Assembly: GCF_000316645.1 (NCBI RefSeq)
Contig: NC_019684.1
Location: 5,244,001 to 5,308,000 of the forward strand
Reading direction: 5' to 3'
DNA length: 64,000 bases
DNA from: Nostoc sp. PCC 7524
GTDB taxonomy: Bacteria > Cyanobacteriota > Cyanobacteriia > Cyanobacteriales > Nostocaceae
The notes beneath the pieces were generated by a model. That model did no database searches. It was not told the origin of the DNA and saw only the letters and a list, made by a program, of their open reading frames with translations. This document shows positions 34,395-44,573 of the stretch, in pieces. Position 1 is the stretch's first letter. The number at the start of each line of letters is the position of its first letter. The position numbers and the translations under genes are program-made.

Positions 34395-34740
34395 AGACTG
34401 GGATTGGGGAATAATTCTACCTTGTCTCACCTGCACAAGCCACTTGCTACAACGGGGGGAACCCCCCTTCGGGTTCGCCACTTTGCTTATGCCGGGAAAC
34501 CATGCACGGCAGTTGCACCCTGCGGGAAGGCTAACGTCAACATGGGGGAAACCTCCTTCCCTGCGGAACGCTCCGCGAAGGCGCAGCCTCTGTCTACGAC
34601 ACGCTACGCGTACCCTGCGGGGAAGCAAGCTATGCGTAAGCGTCCCGCAGGCAACGTAGAGAAGCTCGGACTGCCTCTCCTAACAAAGACGCTATGCGAA
34701 CACCACGCCAGTGGCTCCCCTACACTTACTCCTTCACGCA
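34395..34740. repeat. Dense cluster of GC-rich palindromic repeats
   Basis: Units such as CCCTGCGGGAAGG, CGGAACGCTCCGCGAAGGCG, ACACGCTACGCGT and AAGCGTCCCGCAGG are strung together, with a copy of the 2531-2585 element at 34462-34516. Open frames across this block on both strands are repeat artefacts. Confidence 0.85.
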
Positions 34741-35028
34741 TTACAAAACTTATCCCTCTATTCTACTCGTGGGGGATTTTGAAAACAGTAGTCGCCAATT
34801 ATGCCTTTGATAAGTTAAAGATTAGAAATAGCTGAAAAATTCACATCAAGCGATGTTCTACCTTATTCTCTATAAAGGACTGCACCCAACGTTTGAAGGA
34901 TTTTTGCCTCATTAGTCAAGTTTTTATGAGGCTTAAACTAAAGAAAGTACAATTTTCATCTTGACATTTCGCCAAATTTACCTCAACTTGACTGTTTAGC
35001 TTCGCAGCTACTTTTTTTTGAAACTTCC

Positions 35029-37674
35029 ATGTCAACTCTCGTCATTGTCGAATCTCCAACCAAAGCTCGTACCATTCGCAACTACCTGCCAAGAGACTAT
35101 CGGGTAGAAGCGTCGATGGGTCATGTACGTGACCTCCCCCAGTCGGCTAGTGAAATTCCTCCTGCTGTGAAAGGGGAAGCATGGGCGCAGCTTGGGGTAA
35201 ATGTGGAAGCAGACTTTGAACCTGTATACGTAGTCCCCAAAGACAAAAAGAAAGTTGTCACCCAGCTCAAAGAAGCTTTAAAGGAAGCAACTGAACTGAT
35301 CCTGGCAACTGACGAAGACCGGGAAGGTGAAAGTATTAGTTGGCATTTATACCAGCTGCTCAAGCCAAAGGTGCCGACTAAGCGGATGGTGTTTCATGAA
35401 ATCACCCAAGAGGCGATCGCCAAGGCTTTGAAAAACTGCCGCCATATCGATGAGCAGCTAGTACGCGCCCAGGAAACCCGCCGGATTTTAGACCGCTTAG
35501 TGGGTTATACCCTGTCTCCCCTGTTGTGGAAAAAAATCGCTTGGGGATTGTCGGCGGGACGAGTGCAGTCTGTGGCTGTGCGCCTGTTAGTCAACAAAGA
35601 ACGCCAGCGCCGCGCTTTCCGGGAAGGAACATATTGGGATTTAAAAGCCTACCTGGAACAGAGTAAAAGCCCCTTTACAGCCCAGTTAGTGACCCTAGCA
35701 GGCACTAAAGTCGCCACAGGGAGCGATTTCGACCCTTCCACAGGGAAAATCGTTGCTGGACGCAATGTGGTGCTGCTGTCGGAAGAGGAGGCGATCGCCC
35801 TCCAGGAACGGCTGACTGGTAAACCTTGGACAGTCGCCGAGGTGGAAGAACGCCCCGTGACGCGCAAACCCGCACCACCGTTTACCACCTCCACATTGCA
35901 GCAAGAATCCAACCGCAAACTGCGCCTTTCCGCACGGGACACCATGCGAATTGCCCAGAATTTGTATGAGCAAGGGTATATCACCTATATGCGTACAGAC
36001 TCGGTGCATTTGTCAGAACAGGCGATCGCAGCTGCCCGTGATTGTGTAGAAAAACTCTACGGTAAGTCATACCTCAGCCCCCAACCAAGGCAATACACCA
36101 CCAAATCCAAAGGCGCACAAGAAGCCCACGAAGCCATTCGTCCGGCTGGTAGCAGTTTCCGCACCCCCCAAGAAACAGGATTAAGTGGTCGGGAATTAGC
36201 CCTCTATGACCTGATTTGGAAGCGCACCGTCGCCTGTCAAATGGCTGACTCGCGCCAAACCCAAATCACTATCCAGCTAAAAGTGGAAGACGCTGGTTTC
36301 CGTGCTGCCGGTAAACGCATTGACTTTCCTGGCTACTTACGCGCCTACGTTGAAGGTTCCGATGATCCCGAAGCTGCATTAGAAGACCAAGAGGTGATTC
36401 TGCCCAGCCTGAAAGTTGGGGATCATCCAGATTGTAAAGATTTAGAAGCCGTAGGTCACGAAACCCAACCCCCAGCTAGGTACACTGAAGCTACCCTAGT
36501 CAAAACCCTAGAAAGTGAAGGTATTGGTCGTCCTAGTACCTATGCCAGCATCATCGGCACCATCATTGATAAGGGTTACGCCCAATTAGTGAATAATGCC
36601 CTGATTCCTACCTTTACCGCCTTCGCCGTCACCGACCTTTTGGAAAAACATTTCCCAGATATTGTTGATCCCAGTTTTACCTCCAAAATGGAGCAAACCT
36701 TGGATGACATTGCTGATGGGGAAGTGAACTGGCTACCTTACCTACGGCAGTTTTATCTAGGGGAGCAAGGTTTAGAAACCTTGGTCAAAGAACAAGAAAA
36801 TCAAATAGATGCTACTAAAGCTAGAACTGTAGAACTAGCAAATTTAGAGGCAAAAATCCGCATTGGTAAATATGGCCCTTATATAGAAGTTGAAAATGGT
36901 GATGGAGTCGTCACGGCTTCAATTCCTAAAGACTTGACACCAGCTGATCTAGATCCCAAACAAGTTGAAGTTCTTCTGAGACAGAAAACAGTAGGCCCAG
37001 ATCAACTAGGTCGCCATCCCGAAACCGGAGAACCAATTTACGTAAAAATTGGTGCTTACGGGCCTTATGTCCAGTTGGGCGATAAATCCGATGACAACCC
37101 CAAACCCAAACAAGCGTCTCTACCTAAAGGTGTTACCCCAGAAACCATCACCTTAGAAACGGCTATTGGTTTGTTGTCTCTACCCCGTAACTTGGGCGTA
37201 CATCCTGCCACCAATGGCAAAATCCAAGCCAGTTTGGGACGGTTTGGCCCCTATGTTGTCCATGATCAAGGGAAAGAAGGCAAAGATTACCGTTCATTAA
37301 AAGCTGGTGATGATGTCCTGACAATTTCCCTAGAAAGAGCCTTAGAGTTATTATCGGAACCGAAAAAGACCCGTGGCTCTACTAGCAGTAAGTCCAAAGC
37401 GGCTCTACGGGAATTAGGCCCACATCCCGAAGATGATGCACCCGTGAATATTTATGACGGTCCCTATGGCCCATACATCAAACACGGCAAAACTAACGTA
37501 GGGATACCAGAAGGTGTATCAGTAGAAGATGTCACCCTCTCTCAAGCCCTGGAATTACTAGCCGCCAAAGCATCAACCAGCAAATCCACCCGCAAGACAA
37601 CAAAATCTACTGCGTCTAAATCAAAGTCAACGGCTAAATCAACAACAACCAAGAAAAAAGAGGCAAAGGCTTAG
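35029..37674 (+). CDS. topA: DNA topoisomerase I (type IA)
   Basis: An 881-residue enzyme relaxing negative supercoils. The Toprim domain begins [15 protein letters not shown] and carries the acidic triad TDEDREGE (D95, D97). The catalytic tyrosine is Y320 in YITYMRTDS. The C-terminal third has four GPY-type repeats ([56 protein letters not shown]) in place of the Zn-ribbons of E. coli TopA, which is typical of cyanobacteria. A Lys/Ser/Thr tail (~45 residues) probably binds DNA. It is preceded by a 1.5-kb gene desert that includes its promoter. Confidence 0.97.
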   Translation: MSTLVIVESPTKARTIRNYLPRDYRVEASMGHVRDLPQSASEIPPAVKGEAWAQLGVNVEADFEPVYVVPKDKKKVVTQLKEALKEATELILATDEDREGESISWHLYQLLKPKVPTKRMVFHEITQEAIAKALKNCRHIDEQLVRAQETRRILDRLVGYTLSPLLWKKIAWGLSAGRVQSVAVRLLVNKERQRRAFREGTYWDLKAYLEQSKSPFTAQLVTLAGTKVATGSDFDPSTGKIVAGRNVVLLSEEEAIALQERLTGKPWTVAEVEERPVTRKPAPPFTTSTLQQESNRKLRLSARDTMRIAQNLYEQGYITYMRTDSVHLSEQAIAAARDCVEKLYGKSYLSPQPRQYTTKSKGAQEAHEAIRPAGSSFRTPQETGLSGRELALYDLIWKRTVACQMADSRQTQITIQLKVEDAGFRAAGKRIDFPGYLRAYVEGSDDPEAALEDQEVILPSLKVGDHPDCKDLEAVGHETQPPARYTEATLVKTLESEGIGRPSTYASIIGTIIDKGYAQLVNNALIPTFTAFAVTDLLEKHFPDIVDPSFTSKMEQTLDDIADGEVNWLPYLRQFYLGEQGLETLVKEQENQIDATKARTVELANLEAKIRIGKYGPYIEVENGDGVVTASIPKDLTPADLDPKQVEVLLRQKTVGPDQLGRHPETGEPIYVKIGAYGPYVQLGDKSDDNPKPKQASLPKGVTPETITLETAIGLLSLPRNLGVHPATNGKIQASLGRFGPYVVHDQGKEGKDYRSLKAGDDVLTISLERALELLSEPKKTRGSTSSKSKAALRELGPHPEDDAPVNIYDGPYGPYIKHGKTNVGIPEGVSVEDVTLSQALELLAAKASTSKSTRKTTKSTASKSKSTAKSTTTKKKEAKA

Positions 37675-37934
37675 TGGTTAGTCATTAGTCATTAGTCAAG
37701 GCTTTGAACTATTGGCTAATGCTCCATACCCATTGAATATTACCTTCCGATAAGTGGCGAATGTGATACTCTAAAAAGTAAGGGAGATAACAACACTAAA
37801 ATTTTAAAAGCGGTTCATGCCCGGAGTACAAAAGTGTGTATCAGCCCAGTTGCAGGCCAGAGGTGCAAAAGTACGCCAGTTTCTGCGTAGCTGTTAATCA
37901 AAATTGAGGTAGTATCTCAGGAGCAGTCAGTTTA

Positions 37935-38072
37935 ATGGACTATATAGAAAAGGTACTAGAAAAGCTGAAAGAATTGGCACGTAAGCTGATTGAAGCCCTA
38001 CTAGGGCCAGAAGCAGAGCCGGAACCAGAGTTGATTCCGATACCTGTAAATGAGCGATCGCGCCGTCGTTAG
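37935..38072 (+). CDS. Small acidic/basic protein translationally coupled to aroQ
   Basis: A 45-residue frame: [37 protein letters not shown], then VNERSRRR. An amphipathic helix with heptad pattern is followed by a Pro/Glu segment and a basic tail. It overlaps the aroQ start by 23 nt and is preceded by AGGAGCAGTC about 9 nt upstream, so it looks like a real co-translated small gene. I have a vague memory of similar small ORFs in front of aroQ in related cyanobacteria. Function unknown. Confidence 0.55.
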   Translation: MDYIEKVLEKLKELARKLIEALLGPEAEPEPELIPIPVNERSRRR

Positions 38073-38541
38073 TAGCCCAAAGGTACCAAACTTGACAGTA
38101 CAACCTCTAAATATTTTGGTGCTGCACGGCCCAAATCTGAATCTGCTGGGACAAAGAGAACCAGGGGTTTATGGTTCTACTACCTTGGCTGAAATTAACC
38201 GCCTGTTATCAGAAGCAGCACTAAAATCACAGGCAACTGTTTTTCCTGTGCAGTCAAATCATGAAGGTATGTTAGTGGATGCAATTCATGACGCATTAGG
38301 GAAACACCAAGGGATTCTGATTAATGCCGGGGCTTATACTCATACGAGTGTAGCGTTAAGAGATGCGATCGCGGCTGTCAATATCCCTACAGTCGAAGTT
38401 CATCTGAGTAACATTTATCGCCGAGAAGAGTTTCGCCATCATTCTTATATAGCCCCGGTAGTAATTGGCCAAATCAGTGGTTTTGGTGTACAAAGTTACC
38501 TCTTAGGTTTACAAGCTTTGGTGCATCATTTAAGTCAGTAA
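38050..38541 (+). CDS. aroQ: 3-dehydroquinate dehydratase, type II
   Basis: A 163-residue type II dehydroquinase for the third step of the shikimate pathway. Motifs are [18 protein letters not shown] (catalytic Arg and Tyr), [15 protein letters not shown], and [17 protein letters not shown] with the catalytic His. The N-terminal ~17 residues before [12 protein letters not shown] are not conserved in the family; the ATG at 38050 falls within the preceding small ORF, indicating coupling. Next gene follows after 59 nt. Confidence 0.96.
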   Translation: MSDRAVVSSPKVPNLTVQPLNILVLHGPNLNLLGQREPGVYGSTTLAEINRLLSEAALKSQATVFPVQSNHEGMLVDAIHDALGKHQGILINAGAYTHTSVALRDAIAAVNIPTVEVHLSNIYRREEFRHHSYIAPVVIGQISGFGVQSYLLGLQALVHHLSQ

Positions 38542-38600
38542 AAAGTTAAAAGTAAAGATGTAGAATAACTTACTTTATAACTTTTTACTGTTTAAGACAT

Positions 38601-39539
38601 ATGCGTTATTTAGTTGTGAGTCGGTTGAGAGGGGCTTTAGTAGGTGGGTTAATAGGGGAAACCTTAACTCAGATTCGTGAGCCAAACAAACAGATTTACT
38701 CTCACTTTGCTCAATCAGTAGTTCCCGGTGCTACGAGTTTAATTAAATTAGGCAAATTAGATATAGATGATTGGTTAGAGCTTTATCAACAAAAATTTAC
38801 TGATTTAGATCAAACTACAGTAATTTTCGCCACAATCCCTATCTCTCTGTTTTTTCATGACAATCCGGTAAAACTGCACCAAAATTTACTACGGATGTCA
38901 AAATGGCACAATGACTTAGTTATTAGGGATAGTATCCTAGCAATAGGATATGCGATCGCTCAATCACTGACAGAAACACTGCAACCCCGAACGCTGATCC
39001 CACAAATAGTTGCCTTTATTGGTGAGACTTCTAATTCACTTCCACAAAAATTAATCAAATTACATAATTTGTTAGAAGCAAAAGCTGGGTTAGAAAGAGT
39101 ACAAGCCGAGTTGAGTAGAGCAGACAAACTGACTTATGAGATTTCTCTGGCAATTTACTACTTTCTGAGTACCTTAGAAGACTTTCGTTTAGCCGTTTCA
39201 CGGGCTAATCACCATTATGATAGCTGGCAACAAAAACAGGGAATTTTATATTCTCAAACTATAAGTATAATCACTGGAATTTTATCTGGAACTTATAACA
39301 GTAGTGTCGGTATTCCTATCAATTGGAGAGTGTCACTGTCATCAGCCGATACAGCCCCCGGAGAATTAAGCCAAATTTCGCAAATGCTAAAATTGGCGGA
39401 TGCACTGGCGGCAGTTTGGTCAGGAGTATATGACCCTACTCTCAATTCTCAGGAGTTTATACCAGATGAATTTGTTATGTCTGATCAACAGGCTTCACCT
39501 TGCGTTTATGCAGCTCCTCGCGTCATCCGGGCGCGTTAA
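38601..39539 (+). CDS. ADP-ribosylglycohydrolase-fold protein, probably degenerate
   Basis: A 312-residue helical protein. The opening RLRGALVGGLIGETLTQ and the segment LSTLEDFRLAVSRANHHYDS with SQTISIITGILSGTYNSSVG, then IPINWR, follow the order of the ADP-ribosylglycohydrolase (DraG/ARH) family. However, the metal-binding GD.(T/S)D pattern after the first motif and the (D/N)xD...DT triad before the GAI.G segment are absent here (HHYDSWQQKQ replaces it). A non-enzymatic relative is therefore likely. It follows aroQ closely and may be in the same transcript. Confidence 0.7.
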   Translation: MRYLVVSRLRGALVGGLIGETLTQIREPNKQIYSHFAQSVVPGATSLIKLGKLDIDDWLELYQQKFTDLDQTTVIFATIPISLFFHDNPVKLHQNLLRMSKWHNDLVIRDSILAIGYAIAQSLTETLQPRTLIPQIVAFIGETSNSLPQKLIKLHNLLEAKAGLERVQAELSRADKLTYEISLAIYYFLSTLEDFRLAVSRANHHYDSWQQKQGILYSQTISIITGILSGTYNSSVGIPINWRVSLSSADTAPGELSQISQMLKLADALAAVWSGVYDPTLNSQEFIPDEFVMSDQQASPCVYAAPRVIRAR

Positions 39540-39830
39540 ATCAAATGTTTTTTTTAACAGGTTTTAAAAAATAGGCTAGGGAATAGAAAACAGAGATATT
39601 CATGTCCTCGTTGTGGGCTTAAAAGCCTGTGGGACTCTAGTTACCAAATACCAAACAGCACCTATCTACCTAGACACCAAATTATTGAGTAATTGTTTAC
39701 ACTCATAATTAATTCATCAACCCTCAACCAAATTCTGTAACTATTTAGTTAATATTTAGGTTCTGCCACTACTGAGGAATGTGATTAAGATTATCTTGTT
39801 TTGAGATATCAAAGTAAACAGCCAGAGGTA

Positions 39831-42470
39831 ATGAAAACACAGCGTTTTTTCCACTCCTTAAATCAGCAATTAAACCACTGGCGGCGAAGGTATAAACTAC
39901 TAAGCCGTAAGGGAAAATCAACTGTGGCTGTGAGTCGAAAAAGTAAACCCTCTAGCAAGGAAGCGACAAGAGTTATCCTCAACAACATACTCTTAAATGT
40001 ATTAAAAAACAGTTACAAAAACGAACACCAAAAACGCAAAATAGACCTCAGAGCGATGGCAAAATTGGTCAAAAATCGGAGTAGGCTTAATGCAGTAGGC
40101 CTAGGCTGGGTACACGAAAAACGTTCCTCTTTGATTTTAGCGATCGCAGTTGCATCTCTGACAGGTGTTATGGGTCATCGTTTGTATAATCAGCCAAAAC
40201 TAAAAGTAGGAACTATTGCACCGCAGACTATTAAAGCCCCTTACACTGACAAAATTGAAGATCAGAAAAAAACGGACGCTCAACGCAAAAATGCTAGTAA
40301 AAGTTCCACACCTATATTGATGGTTGATGCCGAAATTACGGAACAAGTCAACCAAAATTTACAAAAGTTGCTAGATGAAGGTAATGAAATTCGCGCCATT
40401 TCTGGTTCTTTTCCGTTTTTTGATGCTTCTGTTTTATCTATACCTACCCAGCATTATCTGCGCTCTTGCTCTGATGCAGAATGGCAGACGTTATTGAAAT
40501 CTATAGAAAATGTCAGTAACCAAAAGCAAAATTATCTCTTCCGAGCGCGTACTATACACCCGATCAATAACACAAATCAAAATAGCCAAATCCAAAATAA
40601 TCAAACTGCTAATTTGGTTAATAAAAGCGAGTTTACGCAAGCATTAGCTGAATTAGTAGCTTATCGGATTTCCACTGCCGAGCAGAACTTATCCGCTCTT
40701 ATTACCCAAATTTCCCAAGCTCGTCAAGCATACGCTCAAGCCACTGTACAACTACAGAGATTAAATGCCATTACTTCAGAGACAATCTACAGCGAAACCG
40801 TACTTCTAGAATTATCTGATGATGAGTGGACAAAAACCCAATCAGGAATTGCTCAGAGTGCAGAGCGAATGCTCACCCAAGGTATTCCCCATGGATTGCC
40901 CAAAAGTATTTTACAAAATGCCGTCAGCTTACAACTGCAAGCCTTCGTCCCCAGAAATGCAGAAACATTGGCAACCAAAGTGTTGTTAGCCGTATTAGAA
41001 CCTAATCTCAAACAAGACGAAGAAAAAACCAAACAGCAAGCTCAAAAAGCAGCAAATGATGTATTACCGGTGATTATCGAAGTTAAACAAGGTCAGGTAA
41101 TTATTAACCGGGGAGATCAGATTACTGAATGGCATTTCGATATTTTAGAGCATTATCAACTGATTCGGCGTGAAAATAACTGGCTGGGCTTGCTGAAGTT
41201 GGCAACTTTGCTGACGGGAGCTATTGCTGTGTTTGTTGTGGTAGAAAGACGAAGTAAATACCACTTGCGACAACGCGATCGCCTGTTAGTTTTACTGCTA
41301 ACCTTAAGTACACCGGGATTATTAGCGATGGGTGTACCTTACACCACCTGGGGGGGTGTAGGATTGCTGTTGGGTAGCTTCTATGGCCCCAGTTTGGGTA
41401 TAACCGTGATGGTGTTAATGTTGCTATTATTACCCATCACCCTAGAGGTAAGTATAATTACTGTATTGGCTGGGGCGGTGGGTGGAATTTTGGGTAGTGG
41501 TGTGGCTCAAAGATTGCGATCACGGGAAGAATTGGCACTTTTAGGTGTGGCGATCGCAGTCACTCAAGGTGGTGTTTACTTATTGATTAAACTCCTGATT
41601 GGTGCAGCCTTTGGTTCAGCTTGGTATATTGTGTTGCAAGAAGCCGGATTATTGACTGTATCTGGTTTAGCCTGGAGTATTGTAGCTTTAGGTTTAAGTC
41701 CCTACCTAGAAAAGTTATTTGATTTAGTTACCCCGATCCGGTTAGCAGAATTAGCCAATCCCAATCGCCCCTTACTCAAGCGACTCGCCACAGAAACCCC
41801 AGGAACGTTTCAACACACCTTGTCAGTAGCAACCTTAGCCGAAGCGGCGGCGAAAAAATTGGGATGCAATGTGGAATTAGTCAGGGCTGGGACTTTGTAC
41901 CATGATATTGGTAAAATGCACGACCCTTTAGGATTTATTGAAAATCAAATGGGCGGGCCGAACAAACATGAAACAGAGATTAAAGATCCTTGGAAGAGTG
42001 CAGAAATTATCAAAAAGCACGTTAGCGAAGGGTTAGTCATGGCGCGGAAACACCTTCTGCCAACAGCGATTCAAGCTTTTATCCCCGAACATCAAGGTAC
42101 AATGCTGATTGCCTATTTTTATCATCAGGCAGAGCAGATGGCACAAGCAGATCCTAGTATTGTGGTGGATGAAGCCGATTTTCGCTATGCTGGCCCCATT
42201 CCCCAATCACGGGAAACCGGAATAGTCATGTTAGCAGATGCTTGTGAAGCTGCACTGCGATCGCTCAAAGATGTGAATCCTGAACAAGCTTTAACCATGC
42301 TCAATAATATTCTCCGTGCCAGATGGCAAGATAATCAACTAATTGATTCAGGATTGACACGGGAAGAAATGACACAAATCGCGGAAATCTTTGTAGAAGT
42401 TTGGCAGCAGTTTCATCACAAACGCATTGCTTACCCTAAGTTAAAGGCGAAGAATGTACTGAATGGATAG
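39831..42470 (+). CDS. 7TM-HD family phosphohydrolase (PgpH-like)
   Basis: An 879-residue membrane protein from the ATG at 39831 with AGAGG just upstream; a TTG at 39801 is the alternative. Order: cytosolic N-terminus, a first TM near residues 100-117, an extracytoplasmic 7TMR-HDED domain (about 130-450), seven TM helices (about 450-640), then an HD domain with LVRAGTLYHDIGKMHDP (H691, D692) and PEHQGT. PgpH-type proteins hydrolyse cyclic di-AMP in Firmicutes, so signalling nucleotide turnover is inferred. The extracytoplasmic domain contains an Asn/Gln-rich insertion near NNTNQNSQIQNNQT. The stop overlaps the next start by 8 nt. Confidence 0.93.
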   Translation: MKTQRFFHSLNQQLNHWRRRYKLLSRKGKSTVAVSRKSKPSSKEATRVILNNILLNVLKNSYKNEHQKRKIDLRAMAKLVKNRSRLNAVGLGWVHEKRSSLILAIAVASLTGVMGHRLYNQPKLKVGTIAPQTIKAPYTDKIEDQKKTDAQRKNASKSSTPILMVDAEITEQVNQNLQKLLDEGNEIRAISGSFPFFDASVLSIPTQHYLRSCSDAEWQTLLKSIENVSNQKQNYLFRARTIHPINNTNQNSQIQNNQTANLVNKSEFTQALAELVAYRISTAEQNLSALITQISQARQAYAQATVQLQRLNAITSETIYSETVLLELSDDEWTKTQSGIAQSAERMLTQGIPHGLPKSILQNAVSLQLQAFVPRNAETLATKVLLAVLEPNLKQDEEKTKQQAQKAANDVLPVIIEVKQGQVIINRGDQITEWHFDILEHYQLIRRENNWLGLLKLATLLTGAIAVFVVVERRSKYHLRQRDRLLVLLLTLSTPGLLAMGVPYTTWGGVGLLLGSFYGPSLGITVMVLMLLLLPITLEVSIITVLAGAVGGILGSGVAQRLRSREELALLGVAIAVTQGGVYLLIKLLIGAAFGSAWYIVLQEAGLLTVSGLAWSIVALGLSPYLEKLFDLVTPIRLAELANPNRPLLKRLATETPGTFQHTLSVATLAEAAAKKLGCNVELVRAGTLYHDIGKMHDPLGFIENQMGGPNKHETEIKDPWKSAEIIKKHVSEGLVMARKHLLPTAIQAFIPEHQGTMLIAYFYHQAEQMAQADPSIVVDEADFRYAGPIPQSRETGIVMLADACEAALRSLKDVNPEQALTMLNNILRARWQDNQLIDSGLTREEMTQIAEIFVEVWQQFHHKRIAYPKLKAKNVLNG

Positions 42471-43626
42471 GGAAGAAACCGTGATCAAAACCTATGACTG
42501 GATTGTGATTGGCGGTGGAATTACGGGTGCAGCACTTGCCTATGAATTAGTCAAAACAGGCTGTAGCGTCTTGTTATTAGAAAAAGATGCAATCCCACAA
42601 AATGCTACCCGTTATAGTTATGGTGGACTAGCCTATTGGTCTGGGACTACACCCCTCACTCGTCAATTATGCCAAGAAGCGATCACGCGTTACCAAATTT
42701 TGCCTCAAGAGTTAGATGCTGACATTGAGTTACGGGAATTAGATTTATTACTCACTATCGGCAATGATAGTGATCCGCAAGCAACGGCTGCATTGTATGC
42801 TCAGTGTGCAGTACCTCCGCGTTTACTGAGTGTACTAGAAGCTTGTGAGTTAGAACCACTGTTAAATAGAGAGGCGATCGCAGGTGCTTTAACTGTCAAA
42901 CACGGCCATATTCATCCCGACAAGACAGCACAAGCCTACATCCAAGCTTTTATACGTGCTGGGGGTGAATTGCAGATAGTTGAAGTAGCGCACATCTTTG
43001 CAGGTGGTGTGAACACAACTCAGCGAACTTATCACAGCGCAAATGTGGTTGTCTGTGCTGGGGGACTCAGCCGACAGTTACTAAAAACCGCAGGGATTTC
43101 CATCAAGCTGTATTTTACCCACGCAGAAATTATTGCAACTCCACCAGTTAGTTTGCGGTTAAATACTTTAGTTATGCCCGCTAATCTGCAACGATTTAAA
43201 TTAGAATCGGCATCAACTTCAGTTGATGAATTTTGGAATGAACCCCATCATCAAGCATTACCACCAATATTAGATGCAGGTGCGATTCAATTTCTCGATG
43301 GCAGCCTACGCTTAGGTCAAATTAGTCGTGTTTTTACAGATCCTTATGCTCAGTTTAACTCTGAAGCAAGTGAACATTGGTTAAGACAAAGTATTGCTCA
43401 AATTGTACCAGCCTTGGGTAACTTGCCCGGAACTCGGCATCATTGTTTAGTAGCATTTAGTAGTAATAGTCTGCCTTTAATTGGTCGCCTCCCAGGATTT
43501 TCAGGTATTTATATTTTCTCTGGATTCAGCAACCCTTTAGTTTTTGTGCCACCTTTAGCACAGCGATTTGCTCAATTTTTAGCTGGTTATCAAGATGATA
43601 TTATTATTCAATTATCACCTCAGTAA
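42463..43626 (+). CDS. FAD-dependent oxidoreductase (D-amino-acid/glycine oxidase family)
   Basis: A 387-residue DAO-family flavoprotein. The Rossmann motif is WIVIGGGITGAALAYELVKT with acidic end of beta-2 (LLEKD). Other features are the conserved GGLAYW after the NATRYSYG segment and a C-terminal GRLPGFSGIYIFSGFSNP FAD segment. The start overlaps the HD-protein gene by 8 nt, indicating one operon. The substrate is unknown and the usual glycine-oxidase Arg before the final glycines is not obvious, so it may act on another secondary amine. Confidence 0.88.
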   Translation: MDREETVIKTYDWIVIGGGITGAALAYELVKTGCSVLLLEKDAIPQNATRYSYGGLAYWSGTTPLTRQLCQEAITRYQILPQELDADIELRELDLLLTIGNDSDPQATAALYAQCAVPPRLLSVLEACELEPLLNREAIAGALTVKHGHIHPDKTAQAYIQAFIRAGGELQIVEVAHIFAGGVNTTQRTYHSANVVVCAGGLSRQLLKTAGISIKLYFTHAEIIATPPVSLRLNTLVMPANLQRFKLESASTSVDEFWNEPHHQALPPILDAGAIQFLDGSLRLGQISRVFTDPYAQFNSEASEHWLRQSIAQIVPALGNLPGTRHHCLVAFSSNSLPLIGRLPGFSGIYIFSGFSNPLVFVPPLAQRFAQFLAGYQDDIIIQLSPQ

Positions 43627-43649
43627 ATAGATCACTTTACTATTTTTAC

Positions 43650-44348
43650 CTAAGTTTGACTACTGGTTAATTTTACTTCTGGAATTTTAATATCAATAGT
43701 TTCATCAGCAATTAAGTCTGCGGCTTCTTGTAAAAGCTCTTTTTGTTCTTGCTGAATTGCTTCTAATCGACGAGATATTTCTGCTAGTCTTTGCTGTTTA
43801 TCTTGAGCAATTTTTGACTCATTCAGATAATTAGTAGATAGTAAGGCTACTTTGGTATCGATTATCTCATTATGAGTGATTTTTCTAATAGCAAAACTGC
43901 TAACTTTGATAAAAGATAGAAAACTAACTTTAATTAAAGCTTGAATTAGTTTTAATGGTACTTGTAGTATTGACCAACTAGCTGTCTCAATCAAGCGCAT
44001 AATTGCTTTAATTATGCTCCAGATAAGTGTCAGCCCAAACAACAGAATTATTACACTAATAATTGGGTGATTAGTTCCCCAATCTAGAATCTGCACTAAC
44101 CGTAAAAATATCGGGTGTTGTACTAGCCAATCATGAATAGAAGCAGATATTACTGTTTGAATAGCTGTTGATGTTGTGGCTTTAAATTGATCAGCCGCTT
44201 GCAAATTTTGGTCTAAATAACCTTTAGCATAATCAATTGTTTGAGTTGTAGCTTCTTGTAAAGATTGCCCAACTTGCTGTGCTGAGTTGACAACAGAGTT
44301 AACGCTTTGGTTAACAACATCTTGTGCTGTGTGTAAACTTCTGATCAT
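43650..44348 (-). CDS. Membrane protein with coiled-coil ends, unknown
   Basis: A 232-residue protein. The N-terminal ~75 residues are an amphipathic, Gln/Ala-rich helix (VNSVVNSAQQVGQSLQEATT) reminiscent of LEA/apolipoprotein-like helices. Residues about 88-165 contain two to three hydrophobic segments (HPIISVIILLFGLTLIWSII; VSFLSFIKVSSFA). The C-terminal region is a coiled coil (QDKQQRLAEISRRLEAIQQE). It is convergent with the flavoprotein gene, 23 nt apart. No named domain recognised; a membrane-associated structural role is only a guess. Confidence 0.65.
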   Translation of the reverse strand: MIRSLHTAQDVVNQSVNSVVNSAQQVGQSLQEATTQTIDYAKGYLDQNLQAADQFKATTSTAIQTVISASIHDWLVQHPIFLRLVQILDWGTNHPIISVIILLFGLTLIWSIIKAIMRLIETASWSILQVPLKLIQALIKVSFLSFIKVSSFAIRKITHNEIIDTKVALLSTNYLNESKIAQDKQQRLAEISRRLEAIQQEQKELLQEAADLIADETIDIKIPEVKLTSSQT

Positions 44349-44351
44349 AGT

Positions 44352-44503
44352 TCATAGTTGCCGAAATCTAACCCGCAACCCATCTTGGGGACGATTGGTG
44401 GGAATCTGCACTGTATTTAAACTTTGATGAGGCAAGATTACCCAATCATAGCTACCTAAAACATGGGCTGCAAGAATCTTCAATTCCATTTTGACAAAAC
44501 CTA
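44352..44503 (-). pseudogene. Fragment of a cytochrome P450 C-terminus
   Basis: The minus strand reads VKMELKILAAHVLGSYDW, VILPHQSLNTVQIPTNRPQD, GLRVRFRQL then stop. This parallels the last ~48 residues of the intact P450 at 48874 (AKMEMKIVAAHLLRKYHWEI and following). No heme-Cys segment or upstream P450 sequence precedes it, so it is a truncated remnant of a duplicated or related P450 gene. Confidence 0.9.
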
Positions 44504-44528
44504 TGACTTCTCAAGGCACAGAAACTAA

Positions 44529-44557
44529 AACCCCAGTTTTTTCAATAAACTGGGGTT
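44529..44557 (-). terminator. Intrinsic terminator of the RTX nuclease gene
   Basis: On the minus strand, AACCCCAGTTT and AAACTGGGGTT form an 11-bp stem followed by a TTAGTTT tract. It is 17 nt after the gene's stop. Confidence 0.85.
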
Positions 44558-44573
44558 GTTTGCTCTGAAAAGT

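Noticed and set aside
34291..34835. Several overlapping frames of 95-143 codons on both strands
   Set aside because: They run through GC-rich palindromic repeats and the pseudogene; composition is repeat translation.
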